Source: Frigidibacter sp.
Lineage (GTDB): Bacteria > Pseudomonadota > Alphaproteobacteria > Rhodobacterales > Rhodobacteraceae
DNA length: 64,000 nucleotides
Assembly: GCF_030695035.1 (NCBI RefSeq)
Contig: NZ_JAUYTT010000020.1
Location: forward strand, 107,691-171,690
Direction: 5' to 3'
Shown here: positions 8,275 to 17,805 of the stretch, in pieces
Position numbering within the stretch: the first letter of the stretch is position 1
Layout: every line of letters starts with the position of its first letter
Translations under genes and position numbers: made by a program
Notes under the pieces: generated by a model
What the model was told of the DNA's origin: nothing
The model's input: only the letters and a program-made list of their open reading frames with translations
Databases searched by the model: none

Positions 8275-9720
8275 ATGTTTCTGGGCATCGACCTTGGGAC
8301 ATCCGGGGTGAAATCCGTGATCATCGACGAGGGTCAGACCCTTGTCGCCGAAGCCTCGTCCCGCCCGCTGGAGGTGACGCGGTCACGGCCCGGCTGGTCC
8401 GAGCAGGATCCGGACCTGTGGTGGGATGCAGTCTGCGAAAGCCTTGATGCGCTGGCCGCCAGCCATCCGGGTGCGATGGCCGAGGTATCGGGCATTGGTC
8501 TGTCGGGACAGATGTATGGCGCGACGGTGCTGGACGGCGCCGACAAGCCGCTGCGTTCGGCGATCTTGTGGAACGACACACGCAGCGCTGCCGAATGCGA
8601 TGAGCTGGCCGCGGCAGTGCCCGACCTGTTGGGCCGCGTGGGGCGCAACCCGACCCCCGGCGTGACCGCCAGCAAGCTGATGTGGCTGCGCCGGCACGAG
8701 CCCGAGACCTATGCCGCGGTGCGCACGGTGCTGTTGCCCAAGGACTATGTCCGCCTGCGGCTGTCGGGGGACAAGGCCAGCGACCTGGCCGATTCCAGCG
8801 GCACGATGTGGGTGGACCTTGCCGCGCGCGATTGGTCGGGGCCGATGCTCGATGCCTCGGGCATGGACCGCGCCCAGATGCCAAGCCTGCATGAGGGCAC
8901 AGAGCCGACCGGCACCCTGCGCGCCGGACTGGCGCAGCGCTGGGGCATGGGGCGGCGCCCGGTGCTGGCGGCGGGCGGCGGCGACAATGCCTGCGGCGCT
9001 TGCGGGTCTGGCGTGATTGCGGATGGTGAGGGCACAGTCTCGCTGGGCACCTCGGGTGTGCTGTTCGTGGCGAATGACCGGCCGCGTCCGGCCGGGGCCC
9101 ATGCCATTGAGGCACTGTGCCATGCCGTCCCGGGGCGCTGGCACCAGATGTCGGTGGTGCTGTCGGCCACCTCGTGCCTGACATGGCTTGGCGCGCGGCT
9201 CAAGCGCAGCCCGGCAGAGCTGGTGGCACTGCTGGGGGATGACCCGCGCCCCGCGACGGACCTGATCTTCGTGCCGTTCCTTGATGGCTGCTGGTCACCG
9301 CGCAGCGATGGCACCGTGCGCGGCGGTTTCATGGGACTGGCGCATCAGCATGACGATGCCGCGATGGCGCAGGCGGTGATGCAGGGGGTCGCCTTTGCCA
9401 TCCGCGAATGCGCCGAGGCCTTTGGCGAGAGCGGCGCCGAGCTGCGGCGGCTTCTGGCCCTCGGCGGCGGATCACGCTCGCCGCTGTGGATGTCGATGCT
9501 GGCCACGAACCTTGGTGTTGAGCTTGACGTGCCGTGCACCAGCGCGCTGGGCACCGCCTTTGGCGCGGCCCGGCTGGGGATGATCGCGGCGACGGGGCAG
9601 CCGGTGGCCGAGGTTCTGACCCGGCCGCAGATCGGCGCCACCATCGGGCCGGTTGCCGCCCATGCAGATAGCTATACCCAGGCCTTCAAACGCTGGAAGG
9701 CGTTCGCCAGCCTGTGTTGA
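8275..9720 (+). CDS. xylB: FGGY-family kinase, xylulokinase-like
   Basis: 481 aa. It starts MFLGIDLGTSGVKSVIIDEG (phosphate-binding N lobe), carries SGIGLSGQMYGATVLD and SAILWNDTRSAAE as in XylB, and LALGGGSRSPLWMSMLA in the C lobe. It should phosphorylate a ketopentose or similar sugar with ATP. Start ATG follows AGGGAGGAGG at ideal spacing. It is the fourth gene of the operon, 86 bp after glpD. Xylulose kinase activity is family-based; the true substrate may differ given the second FGGY kinase downstream. Confidence 0.85.
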   Translation: MFLGIDLGTSGVKSVIIDEGQTLVAEASSRPLEVTRSRPGWSEQDPDLWWDAVCESLDALAASHPGAMAEVSGIGLSGQMYGATVLDGADKPLRSAILWNDTRSAAECDELAAAVPDLLGRVGRNPTPGVTASKLMWLRRHEPETYAAVRTVLLPKDYVRLRLSGDKASDLADSSGTMWVDLAARDWSGPMLDASGMDRAQMPSLHEGTEPTGTLRAGLAQRWGMGRRPVLAAGGGDNACGACGSGVIADGEGTVSLGTSGVLFVANDRPRPAGAHAIEALCHAVPGRWHQMSVVLSATSCLTWLGARLKRSPAELVALLGDDPRPATDLIFVPFLDGCWSPRSDGTVRGGFMGLAHQHDDAAMAQAVMQGVAFAIRECAEAFGESGAELRRLLALGGGSRSPLWMSMLATNLGVELDVPCTSALGTAFGAARLGMIAATGQPVAEVLTRPQIGATIGPVAAHADSYTQAFKRWKAFASLC

Positions 9721-9804
9721 CGACCGCCCGTTTGGGCACCCGCCCGGGGAGGGGCGGCGCATAACGATCGGCGTTTCGCCGGCACAACAGTGGAGGAGTT
9801 TATC

Positions 9805-10815
9805 ATGACGGACCAGATTTTCGGCTCGGCCTTCGGGCGGCGTGCATTCATGTCGGGCGCTGCGGCCCTTGCCGCCAGCGCGGCGCTTTGGCCCAAGGCG
9901 ATGCGGGCGCAGGCGGCGGAGCGCAATTTTGCGGCGGCGCTGGGCTGGACGACCTATGACTCGGGTCGCCACCTCCAGGACGGCTTTACCGCCGCGGTCG
10001 CCGAACTGGGCGGCAACCTGACCACCACCGATGCGGGCTTTGACGCGCGGGTGCAAAGCGACCAGATCGACTCGCTCGTCGCCTCCAAGCCCGATGCGCT
10101 GTTCATCACTCCGGCCGACGCTGTGGCCATCGCCCCCGCCGTGCAGCGCGCCATCGCGGCGGGCATCCCGGTCTTCTGTGCCGACAGCGCGGTTCCGGGC
10201 GCGACCGTTACCACCACCTCGATGTCGAACAACTTCGGGATGGGCGTGCATTCGTGCGAGTTCATCTGCAAGTCCATCGGCGGCACCGGCAAGATCGCCC
10301 GCGTGATGCTGCCGCAGAACGAAAGCTGGGATCAGCGCACATTGGGGATGGAATGGGTGCTGCGCAGCTATCCGGACGTGGAAATCGTCACCGAATGGGC
10401 CTTTGCCCTGGCCGGCAATGTCACCCCCCGGCAGGCAGTGGACAATATCCTGACCTCGAACCCCGATATCGACGCGGTCTGGTGCGCCTGGGACGGCGCG
10501 GCGGTCGAGGGCACGTTGGCCGCGCGGGCCGCAGGCCGCGATGACCTGATCCTGACCGGCATCGATGGCGGATCGCAGGCGTTCAACTACATCGCCTCGG
10601 ACACGCCCTTGAAGCTGTCGATGGCGCAAAGCTTCTACGAGATGGCCTATTCCAACGTCTTCTACGCGCATGAGGCGCTGGCCGGGCGCAAGACGCCGCG
10701 CCTGCTGATCACCCCCACCTATGCCGTGGTCAAGGACATGCTTCAGGCCGGCATCCCCGACGACTATGACGTGCCTGGCCGCGGCGCCGAACTCGGCTGG
10801 ACCCGCGCCGTCTAG
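9805..10815 (+). CDS. Sugar ABC transporter periplasmic substrate-binding protein
   Basis: 336 aa. Twin-arginine-type signal (GRRAFM followed by a hydrophobic stretch and AMRAQA), then a type-1 periplasmic binding fold of the ribose/LacI group: DALFITPADAVAIAPAVQRAIAAGIPVF, NPDIDAVWCAWDGAAVEGTLAA, ILTGIDGGSQAF. It captures the pathway's sugar or polyol for the ABC importer encoded immediately downstream. The ATG at 9805 has GGAGGAG upstream. The ligand cannot be named from sequence. Confidence 0.88.
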   Translation: MTDQIFGSAFGRRAFMSGAAALAASAALWPKAMRAQAAERNFAAALGWTTYDSGRHLQDGFTAAVAELGGNLTTTDAGFDARVQSDQIDSLVASKPDALFITPADAVAIAPAVQRAIAAGIPVFCADSAVPGATVTTTSMSNNFGMGVHSCEFICKSIGGTGKIARVMLPQNESWDQRTLGMEWVLRSYPDVEIVTEWAFALAGNVTPRQAVDNILTSNPDIDAVWCAWDGAAVEGTLAARAAGRDDLILTGIDGGSQAFNYIASDTPLKLSMAQSFYEMAYSNVFYAHEALAGRKTPRLLITPTYAVVKDMLQAGIPDDYDVPGRGAELGWTRAV

Positions 10816-10886
10816 GCGCAGCCTTTCCCTTAGGGGGCGCGTCCGCGCGCCCCTCACCCCTTCTTCAGCAACAGGAAGTGACAGTC

Positions 10887-12401
10887 ATGGCAGCGCCCGT
10901 CCTGATGGCGTCGGATGTGTCCAAGAGGTTCGGCCCGGTGCTGGCCCTGCGCGGCGTGGACTTCCATGTCGAGCCGGGCGAGGTCCACGCGCTTTTGGGG
11001 ATCAACGGCGCGGGAAAATCGACCTTCATCAAGATCCTGTCGGGGATCATCCAGAAAGATGGCGGCCGGATCACCGTTGCCGGGGCCGAGGTGACCTTCC
11101 GCACGCCCGAGGATGCGATCCGCGCCGGCATCGCCACTGTGCAACAGCACCCCGAACTGGTGCCCGACATGTCGGGTCTGGACAATATCTTCCTTGGCCG
11201 GGAAAGCGCCAGCCGCGGGCTGTTCTCGCGCATCGACCAACGCGGGCTGGAACGGCGGGCCGAGGCGCTGCTGGCGCGCTTTCCGGTGGCGCTGGACCTC
11301 TGGCAGGAGGTTGGCCGCATGTCGGCGGTCGAGCGCGAGGCGGTGGCGATCCTTCAGGCCATCGCCGGCGAGCATACGCGGGTGCTGATCCTTGATGAGC
11401 CGACCTCCACCCTGACGGAAGTAGAGCGTGAGGACCTTTTCGCGCTGATGGGGCTGCTCAAGGCGCAGGGCATCGCCATCATCTACATCACCCATCAGTT
11501 GGAAGAGGTATTTGCCATCGCCGACAGCTTCAGCGTGTTCCGGGGCGGCACCTGCGTGGCGCGGATGACCGTGGCCGAGGCCAAGGCCGGCGACGTCTCG
11601 CTCGCCAACCTGATGCTGGGCGAGGCGATCGGCGACATCTTCCCACCCCGCGCAGAAACGCCGCCCGGCGCCGCGGTGCTGGAGGTGGAAGACTTCTGCC
11701 TCGAGGGCGATTTTAGGGGCATCAGCCTGACCGCGCGCAAGGGCGAGATCCTGGGGATCTTCGGGCTGGTCGGGTCGGGCTGCGACGAGTTCGCCAAGGC
11801 GGTCTTCGGTGTCACTCCGCCCGATCGCGGCACCCTTCGGCTGCACGGCCAGCCGGTTTCGCTGAGATCGCCACGTCAGGCGCTGGATGCGGGGGTATTT
11901 CTGGTGCCCGGCGACCGGCGGACCGAGGGACTGGTGCTGTCGCGCCCGGCGCTGTTCAACGTGCCGCTGGCCAATCTGGGCCGCGCCGCCGCCGGGCGCT
12001 GGGGCCTGAAACGGCGCCGGATGCAGGGCGATGCGCGCGAGCTGACAGGGCAGGTGGCCCTGCATCCGCCCAGCCTGACCACGCCGGCCAGCGGCTTTTC
12101 AGGCGGCAACCAGCAGAAGATCGTGCTGGCCAAGGGGCTTTACAGCCAGGCCGATGTCTACATTTTCGTGGAGCCCACGGTGGGCGTAGATATCGGCGCA
12201 CGGGCCAAGATCTATGCGCTGATGCGGCAGCTGTCGCGGGAGGCGGCGGTGATCGTGATTTCCAGCGATTGCGACGAGGTGCATGGCGTGGCCGACCGCA
12301 CGCTTGCGCTGCACAAGGGGCGGCAGATCGAGCCTGCCGTCGGCACGTTCAGCCGCGATGCGCTGCTGATGGCCGGGATCATGGGCGAGGTGACACAATG
12401 A
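10887..12401 (+). CDS. Sugar ABC transporter ATP-binding protein (two ATPase domains, RbsA/MglA type)
   Basis: 504 aa. Domain 1 has Walker A GINGAGKST and Walker B VLILDEPTST. Domain 2 lacks the Walker A lysine (GLVGSGCDE), as usual in this family, has the signature FSGGNQQK, and has IFVEPT where LxLDEPT is normal, so the Walker B Asp is Val while the Glu is kept. The second site is therefore probably non-catalytic or weak. It energises the two permeases that follow; its stop overlaps the next ATG (ATGA). Start at ATG 10887 with AGGAAG upstream; GTG at 10878 is an alternative. Confidence 0.9.
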   Translation: MAAPVLMASDVSKRFGPVLALRGVDFHVEPGEVHALLGINGAGKSTFIKILSGIIQKDGGRITVAGAEVTFRTPEDAIRAGIATVQQHPELVPDMSGLDNIFLGRESASRGLFSRIDQRGLERRAEALLARFPVALDLWQEVGRMSAVEREAVAILQAIAGEHTRVLILDEPTSTLTEVEREDLFALMGLLKAQGIAIIYITHQLEEVFAIADSFSVFRGGTCVARMTVAEAKAGDVSLANLMLGEAIGDIFPPRAETPPGAAVLEVEDFCLEGDFRGISLTARKGEILGIFGLVGSGCDEFAKAVFGVTPPDRGTLRLHGQPVSLRSPRQALDAGVFLVPGDRRTEGLVLSRPALFNVPLANLGRAAAGRWGLKRRRMQGDARELTGQVALHPPSLTTPASGFSGGNQQKIVLAKGLYSQADVYIFVEPTVGVDIGARAKIYALMRQLSREAAVIVISSDCDEVHGVADRTLALHKGRQIEPAVGTFSRDALLMAGIMGEVTQ

Positions 12402-13402
12402 GCGGATTGCAGGACATGGCCCGCCAGTCGGCGCGCGGCCTTGGCTTTCTGGCGCTGGTGGCGCTGGTCGGCGGCGCACTGGCCCTTGCCGAGCCGCGGT
12501 TTCTGAGCGCGGCCAGCCTGAACGGCATTGCGCGGCACATGGCGGCCAACGGGCTGGCGGCGCTGGGGCTGACTTTTGTGGTGATCGTGCGCAAGTTCGA
12601 TCTGTCGATCTCGGGCGTGGCCGCTTTCACCGCGATGTCGATGGGCGCGGTGATTGCCGCGGGCGCGCCGCTTTGGCTGGCCGTTGCGGCGGGCATCGCC
12701 ATCGGCGCTGTCATCGGCCTGATCTCGGGCACGGCCATCAGCCGCTTTGGCCTGCCCGATATCGTGACGACCATCGCCGTCGGGTCGATCTGCGCCGGGC
12801 TGGCGTTCCTCTATACCGGCGGGCGGTCGATCTTTCAGAACTTCTTCCAGGTCGGCATTACCGATCTGAACGATGCACGCCTTCTGGGCCTTGGCGTGTC
12901 ACTGTGGATCTTGCTGGCCGTCTACGCGGTGGCCTGGTTCGTGATGCACCGCACCCGCACTGGCATGGCCTTCTATGCCACGGGCGAAAATCAGGTGGCG
13001 GCGCATTTCTCGGGCATCGCCACGCGGCGCTACATCGCGCTGGCCTATGTGATGTGCGCGATCTGCACGGTGCTGGCGGTGCTGCTGATCCTGGCGGAAT
13101 CGGGCAATGCCGAAACCAACAAGGGCGCGAACCTGATGATGCCAGCCTATGCTGGCGTGTTCCTGGGCGCAGCGATCCTGGGGGGAACCTCTGTTCTGGC
13201 GACGCTTGGGGGGATCTTGTTGATCACCATGCTTCTGGACGGATTCTCCCTGATGGGCGTGCCCTACTACTACAGCGACGGGGTGATCAGCCTGATCCTG
13301 CTGGCCGGTGTTCTGGCCTTTTCCGACACCGCGCGCGGTTATCTGGCCGGGTTGGTGGCGGTCCGTGCCCTGCGCCGCGCGCGCTCGGGGGGCAAGGCAT
13401 GA
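12398..13402 (+). CDS. Sugar ABC transporter permease 1 (RbsC-like)
   Basis: 334 aa with about eight to ten hydrophobic segments. Family motifs include GLTFVVIVRKFDLSIS near residue 55-70 (the FDLSVG-like RbsC signature) and GVFLGAAILGGTSVLATLGG in the second half. It forms the inner-membrane channel together with the next permease. Start overlaps the ATPase stop and its own stop overlaps the next start, so the importer genes are translationally coupled. Confidence 0.9.
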   Translation: MSGLQDMARQSARGLGFLALVALVGGALALAEPRFLSAASLNGIARHMAANGLAALGLTFVVIVRKFDLSISGVAAFTAMSMGAVIAAGAPLWLAVAAGIAIGAVIGLISGTAISRFGLPDIVTTIAVGSICAGLAFLYTGGRSIFQNFFQVGITDLNDARLLGLGVSLWILLAVYAVAWFVMHRTRTGMAFYATGENQVAAHFSGIATRRYIALAYVMCAICTVLAVLLILAESGNAETNKGANLMMPAYAGVFLGAAILGGTSVLATLGGILLITMLLDGFSLMGVPYYYSDGVISLILLAGVLAFSDTARGYLAGLVAVRALRRARSGGKA

Positions 13403-14406
13403 CAATGATTTTGGAGGGCGCAATGGACCGCAGGCACAGCAAGGGCCGCCGCCTCGCACGGCTGACCACCAACCTCTGGCTTGTCGCGGCGCTGGTGCTG
13501 ATGACGGCGGCCATTGCCAGCCAGAAGCCGCAGCTTCTGGACCCGGGCAACGTGGTCGCTGTGCTGAAGAGCTTTTCGATCATGGTGATGATGGTCTTGG
13601 GGCTGACCTGGGTGATTGCCGCGGGCAAAATCGATGTCAGCTTCATGCAGGTCGCGGCGCTGTCGAACATGCTGTGCGCCTGGGGCCTGTCGCAGGGCTG
13701 GGGCTGGTGGGGGGCGATCGGTGCGGGCCTCTGTGCCGGGCTGGCCGTCGGCCTGCTGAACGGCTGGCTGGTGGCGGTGATGCGCCTGCCGGCGCTGATC
13801 GTCACGATCTCGACCGCTGGGCTCTGTGCCTCGCTGGCCGCGGCGCTTGGCAAGGGCACCGTGATCCGCATCGCAGCCCCGGGCCCGCTCGCCAGCCTGC
13901 TGGAGCCGCAGTTCGGCGGCGCGGTGCCGCTGATCGTGTTGCCGGTGTTGGCGCTGGCCGGGGCCGCGTGGTTCGTGCAAGAGCGGCTGACGATGGGACG
14001 CTACATCTACGCGATGGCGCAGAACGAGGCGGCGATCCGCAGCGTCGGCGTGCCGGTGGTGGGGCTGACCCTGTTGCTGTTCGTGTTCTCGGGGCTCTGT
14101 GCCTCCCTCGCCGGGGTCATCCTGGCCGAGAACCTTGCCTCGGGGCAGCCGATGATCGGCGGGCCTTATCTCATCAACGGGCTGACGGTGGTCTTGTTGG
14201 GCGGGATGATGGTGCATGTCGGCAAGCCCAACATCCTTGGCACGCTGACCGCGACGCTGTTCATCGGCGTGCTGTTCAGCGGTGCGGCCCTGCTGGGGCT
14301 GCCCGATTACCAGCGCCAGATCATTCAAGGGGCGCTGCTGCTGTCGGGGCTGGTGGTGGCGACACTCGCGGCACGCCACCACGGCGAACGCCGGAAAGGG
14401 GGCTGA
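13399..14406 (+). CDS. Sugar ABC transporter permease 2 (RbsC-like)
   Basis: 335 aa. Hydrophobic segments and the RbsC-type signature LTWVIAAGKIDVSFMQ and VLLGGMMVHVGKPNILGTL identify it as the second inner-membrane subunit. Two starts are possible: ATG 13399, overlapping the previous stop, and ATG 13423 (MDRRHS), which has a better GGAGG site 5 nt upstream. It completes a full importer (binding protein, ATPase, two different permeases), so a heterodimeric channel is expected. Confidence 0.88.
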   Translation: MTMILEGAMDRRHSKGRRLARLTTNLWLVAALVLMTAAIASQKPQLLDPGNVVAVLKSFSIMVMMVLGLTWVIAAGKIDVSFMQVAALSNMLCAWGLSQGWGWWGAIGAGLCAGLAVGLLNGWLVAVMRLPALIVTISTAGLCASLAAALGKGTVIRIAAPGPLASLLEPQFGGAVPLIVLPVLALAGAAWFVQERLTMGRYIYAMAQNEAAIRSVGVPVVGLTLLLFVFSGLCASLAGVILAENLASGQPMIGGPYLINGLTVVLLGGMMVHVGKPNILGTLTATLFIGVLFSGAALLGLPDYQRQIIQGALLLSGLVVATLAARHHGERRKGG

Positions 14407-14407
14407 G

Positions 14408-15934
14408 ATGCGTAATCTGACGATTGGGCTTGATTGCGGCACGGGCGGCGCGCGGGCACTGGTCACCGATGCGGCGGGCCAGGTGCTGGCGATGGCGGTG
14501 CGCGACTATCCGACCGCGCATCCCCATCCCGGCTGGGCCACACAAAGCCCCGCCGACTGGTGGGAGGCGGCCTGCGGCGCGGTGCGCGCGGCGCTGGCGC
14601 AGGGCGGCATCGCGCCCGGGCGGGTGGCGGCGATCTGCGCCACCGGCACCTCCTCGACAATGGTTGCGCTGGATGCCGGGTTGGAGCCGCTGGGGGATGC
14701 GATCCTGTGGATGGATTGCCGCGCCTCGCCGCAGGCGCGCCGGATAGAGGCGACCGGCCATCCCGCCTTGCGCCGCAGCCGGGCCGGGGTCAGCGCCGAA
14801 ACCGCGCTGCCCAAGATCCTGTGGCTGAAGGATACGGCGCCGGCGGTCTTCGAGCGCAGCCGCTGGTTCGTCGAGATGGCCGACTATCTGGCGCTGCGCC
14901 TGTCGGGAAAGCTGACCCTCGGCCAGAACCAGACCATCAACCGCTGGTTCTATGACCCCCGCACCGGCTGGCCCGAGGATTTTCTGGCGGCGATGGGGCT
15001 GGAGGGGATCACCGCCCGCTTCCCTGCCAAGATGCCCGCCGTGGGCGAGGTCATCGCGCCGATGCAGCCAGAGGCCGCGGCGGCGATGGGGCTGGACCTC
15101 GAAACGCTGGTGGTGGCGGGCGGCACCGATGCCTATGTGGCGATGGTCGGCCTGAACACCCTTCGCCCGGGCGAGACGGCGCTGATCACCGGCACCTCGC
15201 ATCTGGTCCTGCCGGTCGTGGCCGAGGATATCGAGGTCGAGGGCCTGTTCGGGCCGCATCCCGACTGCGTGACCAAGGGCGTCTTCGTGATGGAGGGCGG
15301 GCAGGTCTCTTCGGGCGCGGTGCTGCGCTGGTGGCATGACCTGCTGCATCAGGGACAGGACGGCTATGATGCCCTGCTGGCCGCGGCGCAGACGGTGCCG
15401 CCGGGCGCCCGCGGTCTGGTCGTGCTGGATTTCTGGCAAGGCAACCGCAACCCCTTCACCGATTACGACCTGCAGGGCGCCATCTGGGGCCTGACGCTGA
15501 AGCATGGCCGCGCCGAGATTACCCGGGCGCTGATGGAAGCGGTGGCCTTGGGCACCGCCAACATCCTTGACCGGCTGACCGGCAAGGGCATGGCGGTGTC
15601 CAGCATGACGCTGGCGGGCGGCGTGCTGCGCTCTCGGTTCTGGGCGCAGATGCATGCCGATGCGACTGGCACCGTGCTGCGCATCCCCGAGGTGGGTGAG
15701 GCCACGGCCTTTGGCGCGGCCATCGCCGCCGTCGTAGGGGCGGGGCTGCACCCGTCCCTCGAAGCCGCCGCCGATGCCATGGTGCGCATCCGCGACGAAA
15801 TTCACCCCGACCCCGCCAGCCACGCGCAGTTCCGCGCGCAGCTTGATGTCTATCTGCAGACCCATGCGGCGCTGAAACCGCTGATGCACCGGATGGCTGC
15901 CCTTACCCGGGCCACGGCGGCGTCCGCCATGTAG
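14408..15934 (+). CDS. FGGY-family carbohydrate kinase (second kinase of the cluster)
   Basis: 508 aa. N lobe TIGLDCGTGGARALVTDAAG, sugar-binding region ILWMDCRASPQA, ATP-lobe elements VAGGTDAYVAMVGL, LITGTSHLVL and LAGGVLRSRFWAQMHAD. It resembles ribulokinase/erythritol-kinase-like FGGY enzymes more than xylulokinase. Starts 1 bp after the permease stop region (TGAGATG). The presence of a second, divergent FGGY kinase in one operon suggests two different phosphorylation steps or two substrates of one importer; which one is not readable from sequence. Confidence 0.85.
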   Translation: MRNLTIGLDCGTGGARALVTDAAGQVLAMAVRDYPTAHPHPGWATQSPADWWEAACGAVRAALAQGGIAPGRVAAICATGTSSTMVALDAGLEPLGDAILWMDCRASPQARRIEATGHPALRRSRAGVSAETALPKILWLKDTAPAVFERSRWFVEMADYLALRLSGKLTLGQNQTINRWFYDPRTGWPEDFLAAMGLEGITARFPAKMPAVGEVIAPMQPEAAAAMGLDLETLVVAGGTDAYVAMVGLNTLRPGETALITGTSHLVLPVVAEDIEVEGLFGPHPDCVTKGVFVMEGGQVSSGAVLRWWHDLLHQGQDGYDALLAAAQTVPPGARGLVVLDFWQGNRNPFTDYDLQGAIWGLTLKHGRAEITRALMEAVALGTANILDRLTGKGMAVSSMTLAGGVLRSRFWAQMHADATGTVLRIPEVGEATAFGAAIAAVVGAGLHPSLEAAADAMVRIRDEIHPDPASHAQFRAQLDVYLQTHAALKPLMHRMAALTRATAASAM

Positions 15935-16023
15935 ACCCCCGGCCACCCACACCCCACACCCTCATGCCTCCGCAGCCCCTTCGGCGCGGACAGGCCCCTT
16001 GTTGCCAGATGAAAGGACGAACC

Positions 16024-17805
16024 ATGGCCCATATCGGAGATCTCATTGCAGAGATGCTTGCCCAGTACGGGGTCGAATATGTCTTCGGGATGCCCGGTGG
16101 ACAGACGACCGCGCTGCATGACGGCATCTCGCGCCGCACCGACCGCATCCGACATATCCTGATGCGCGACGAACGCAACGCCGCCTATGCCGCCGATGCC
16201 TATGCGCGGCTGACCGGCAAGCCCGGCATCTGCGACGTGACGGTCGGGCCCGGCGCCAACCTGCTGCCGGCAGGGTTTCTCGAGGCGCTGAACGCCTCGA
16301 TCCCGATGATCGGCATCATCGGAGAGCTGCCGCTGGACTGGCTGCCGCTGAAGGAAAAAGGCATCGCGAGCCAGGGCTTCGATCAGCTGTCCTTCTTCAA
16401 GACCTGCTCGAAAGAGGCGTTCCTTGTGCCTTCGGTCGCGGCGCTGCCCGAACTGATCCGCACCGCCTTCCGCATCGCCACGGCGCCGCGGCCCGGCCCG
16501 GTGGCGCTGATCATCCCGCATGACATCTTCGATGCCGACTGGGACGAAGAGCTGTTGAAGATCAAGGTCGATGACCGCGCCATCGCCATGCCCTACCTGC
16601 GCTCTGTCGCGCCTGCGGCCGAGATCGCGGCCGCGGCCGAGCTGATCCGCAAGGCCAAGCGCCCGGCGCTGGTCTGCGGCGGCGGCGTGCATGGATCCGT
16701 GGCGACCGAGGCGGCGACCGCCTTTGCCGACCGGCTTGGCGGCTTGGTTGTGACCTCGCTGTCGGGCAAGGGATCGGTGCCCGAGACGCGCGACTACGTG
16801 GCGGGGGTGCTGAACCCGCTGGGATCGGCCGCGGCCATCGAGCTGATCCAGGAGGCGGACCTGATCATCTGGTGCGGCTCCAAGGTCAGCCAGAACACCG
16901 GCATGAACTGGACCCTGCCGAAGCCCGACCAAGCGACGATCACCATCGACTTCGACCCGCTGGAGCATGGCCGCACCTTCCGGCCCACGGTGGCCCTGCT
17001 GGGCGATGTGCGCGACACGGTGCTGGCGCTGGACGCCGCAATGGGGGACAGCCGAACAGGCGCCAACCCCGAATGGGACGCCCGCATCGCCGAGGTAAAG
17101 GCGCGCTGCGACGCGGCCAAGGCCGAGGAGATGACCTCGAACCAGGTGCCGATCCTGCCGCCGCGGATCATGGTGGAAATCGCGAAGCGGCTGGGGGATG
17201 ACGATGTGGTCGTGTCCGACGCCTCGTTCTCGGCCGGCTGGATTTCGGGCTATATCCCGGCCAAGCACGCCAAGAGGCAGTTCCTGTTCGCGCGCGGGCA
17301 GGGGGGGCTTGGCTATGCAGTGCCCGGCGCCATCGGCGCCGCGACGGTCATGGCCAAGGGCGCGCGGGTGGTGACGGTTGCCGGCGACGGTGCCTTCTCC
17401 TACACCATCGGCGAGCTGGCGACGCAGGCGCATTACAACCAGCGCATCGTCAACGTGGTGATCAACAACGGCAAGCTGGGCTGGATCCAGCTGTGGCAGG
17501 AGATCTACTTCAAGAACGTGCAATCAGCCGAGCTGGAGACGCAAAGCTCGGTCCCCGGCTACGCCGCTGCAGCGCAGGGGCTTGGCCTGCTGGGCATCTA
17601 TGTGGACAAGCCGGGCGACATCGCCGATGCGCTGGACCGGGCCTTTGCCCATGACGGGCCCTCGGTGGTAGAGGTGCGGATCGACGACCGCGCCACCCCG
17701 ATCCACGGTTTCAAGCGCCGGATGCGCGAGGCGGAAGACAAGCCGCGGCCACGGCCCGGCACCGTCTACAAGCTGCGCGACTGGAAAGTCTCGCCGGACC
17801 TTTAA
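16024..17805 (+). CDS. Thiamine-diphosphate-dependent enzyme, acetolactate-synthase-like
   Basis: 593 aa, standard length for the acetolactate synthase/benzoylformate decarboxylase superfamily. N-terminal PYR domain with YVFGMPGGQTTALHDG and catalytic-type Glu in MRDERNAAYAADAYAR; central domain; C-terminal PP domain with ThDP/Mg motif VAGDGAFSYTIGELATQA ending in VVINNG. It makes or breaks a C-C bond next to a carbonyl. There is no small regulatory subunit gene beside it, so a biosynthetic ilvB is unlikely; a lyase or ligase step of the catabolic cluster is more plausible (inference). ATG at 16024 with AAAGGACG upstream. Confidence 0.85.
   Translation: MAHIGDLIAEMLAQYGVEYVFGMPGGQTTALHDGISRRTDRIRHILMRDERNAAYAADAYARLTGKPGICDVTVGPGANLLPAGFLEALNASIPMIGIIGELPLDWLPLKEKGIASQGFDQLSFFKTCSKEAFLVPSVAALPELIRTAFRIATAPRPGPVALIIPHDIFDADWDEELLKIKVDDRAIAMPYLRSVAPAAEIAAAAELIRKAKRPALVCGGGVHGSVATEAATAFADRLGGLVVTSLSGKGSVPETRDYVAGVLNPLGSAAAIELIQEADLIIWCGSKVSQNTGMNWTLPKPDQATITIDFDPLEHGRTFRPTVALLGDVRDTVLALDAAMGDSRTGANPEWDARIAEVKARCDAAKAEEMTSNQVPILPPRIMVEIAKRLGDDDVVVSDASFSAGWISGYIPAKHAKRQFLFARGQGGLGYAVPGAIGAATVMAKGARVVTVAGDGAFSYTIGELATQAHYNQRIVNVVINNGKLGWIQLWQEIYFKNVQSAELETQSSVPGYAAAAQGLGLLGIYVDKPGDIADALDRAFAHDGPSVVEVRIDDRATPIHGFKRRMREAEDKPRPRPGTVYKLRDWKVSPDL

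Noticed and set aside
12673..13398. Extension of the second permease frame far upstream
   Set aside because: Lies entirely in the first permease gene in another frame; real start is 13399 or 13423.
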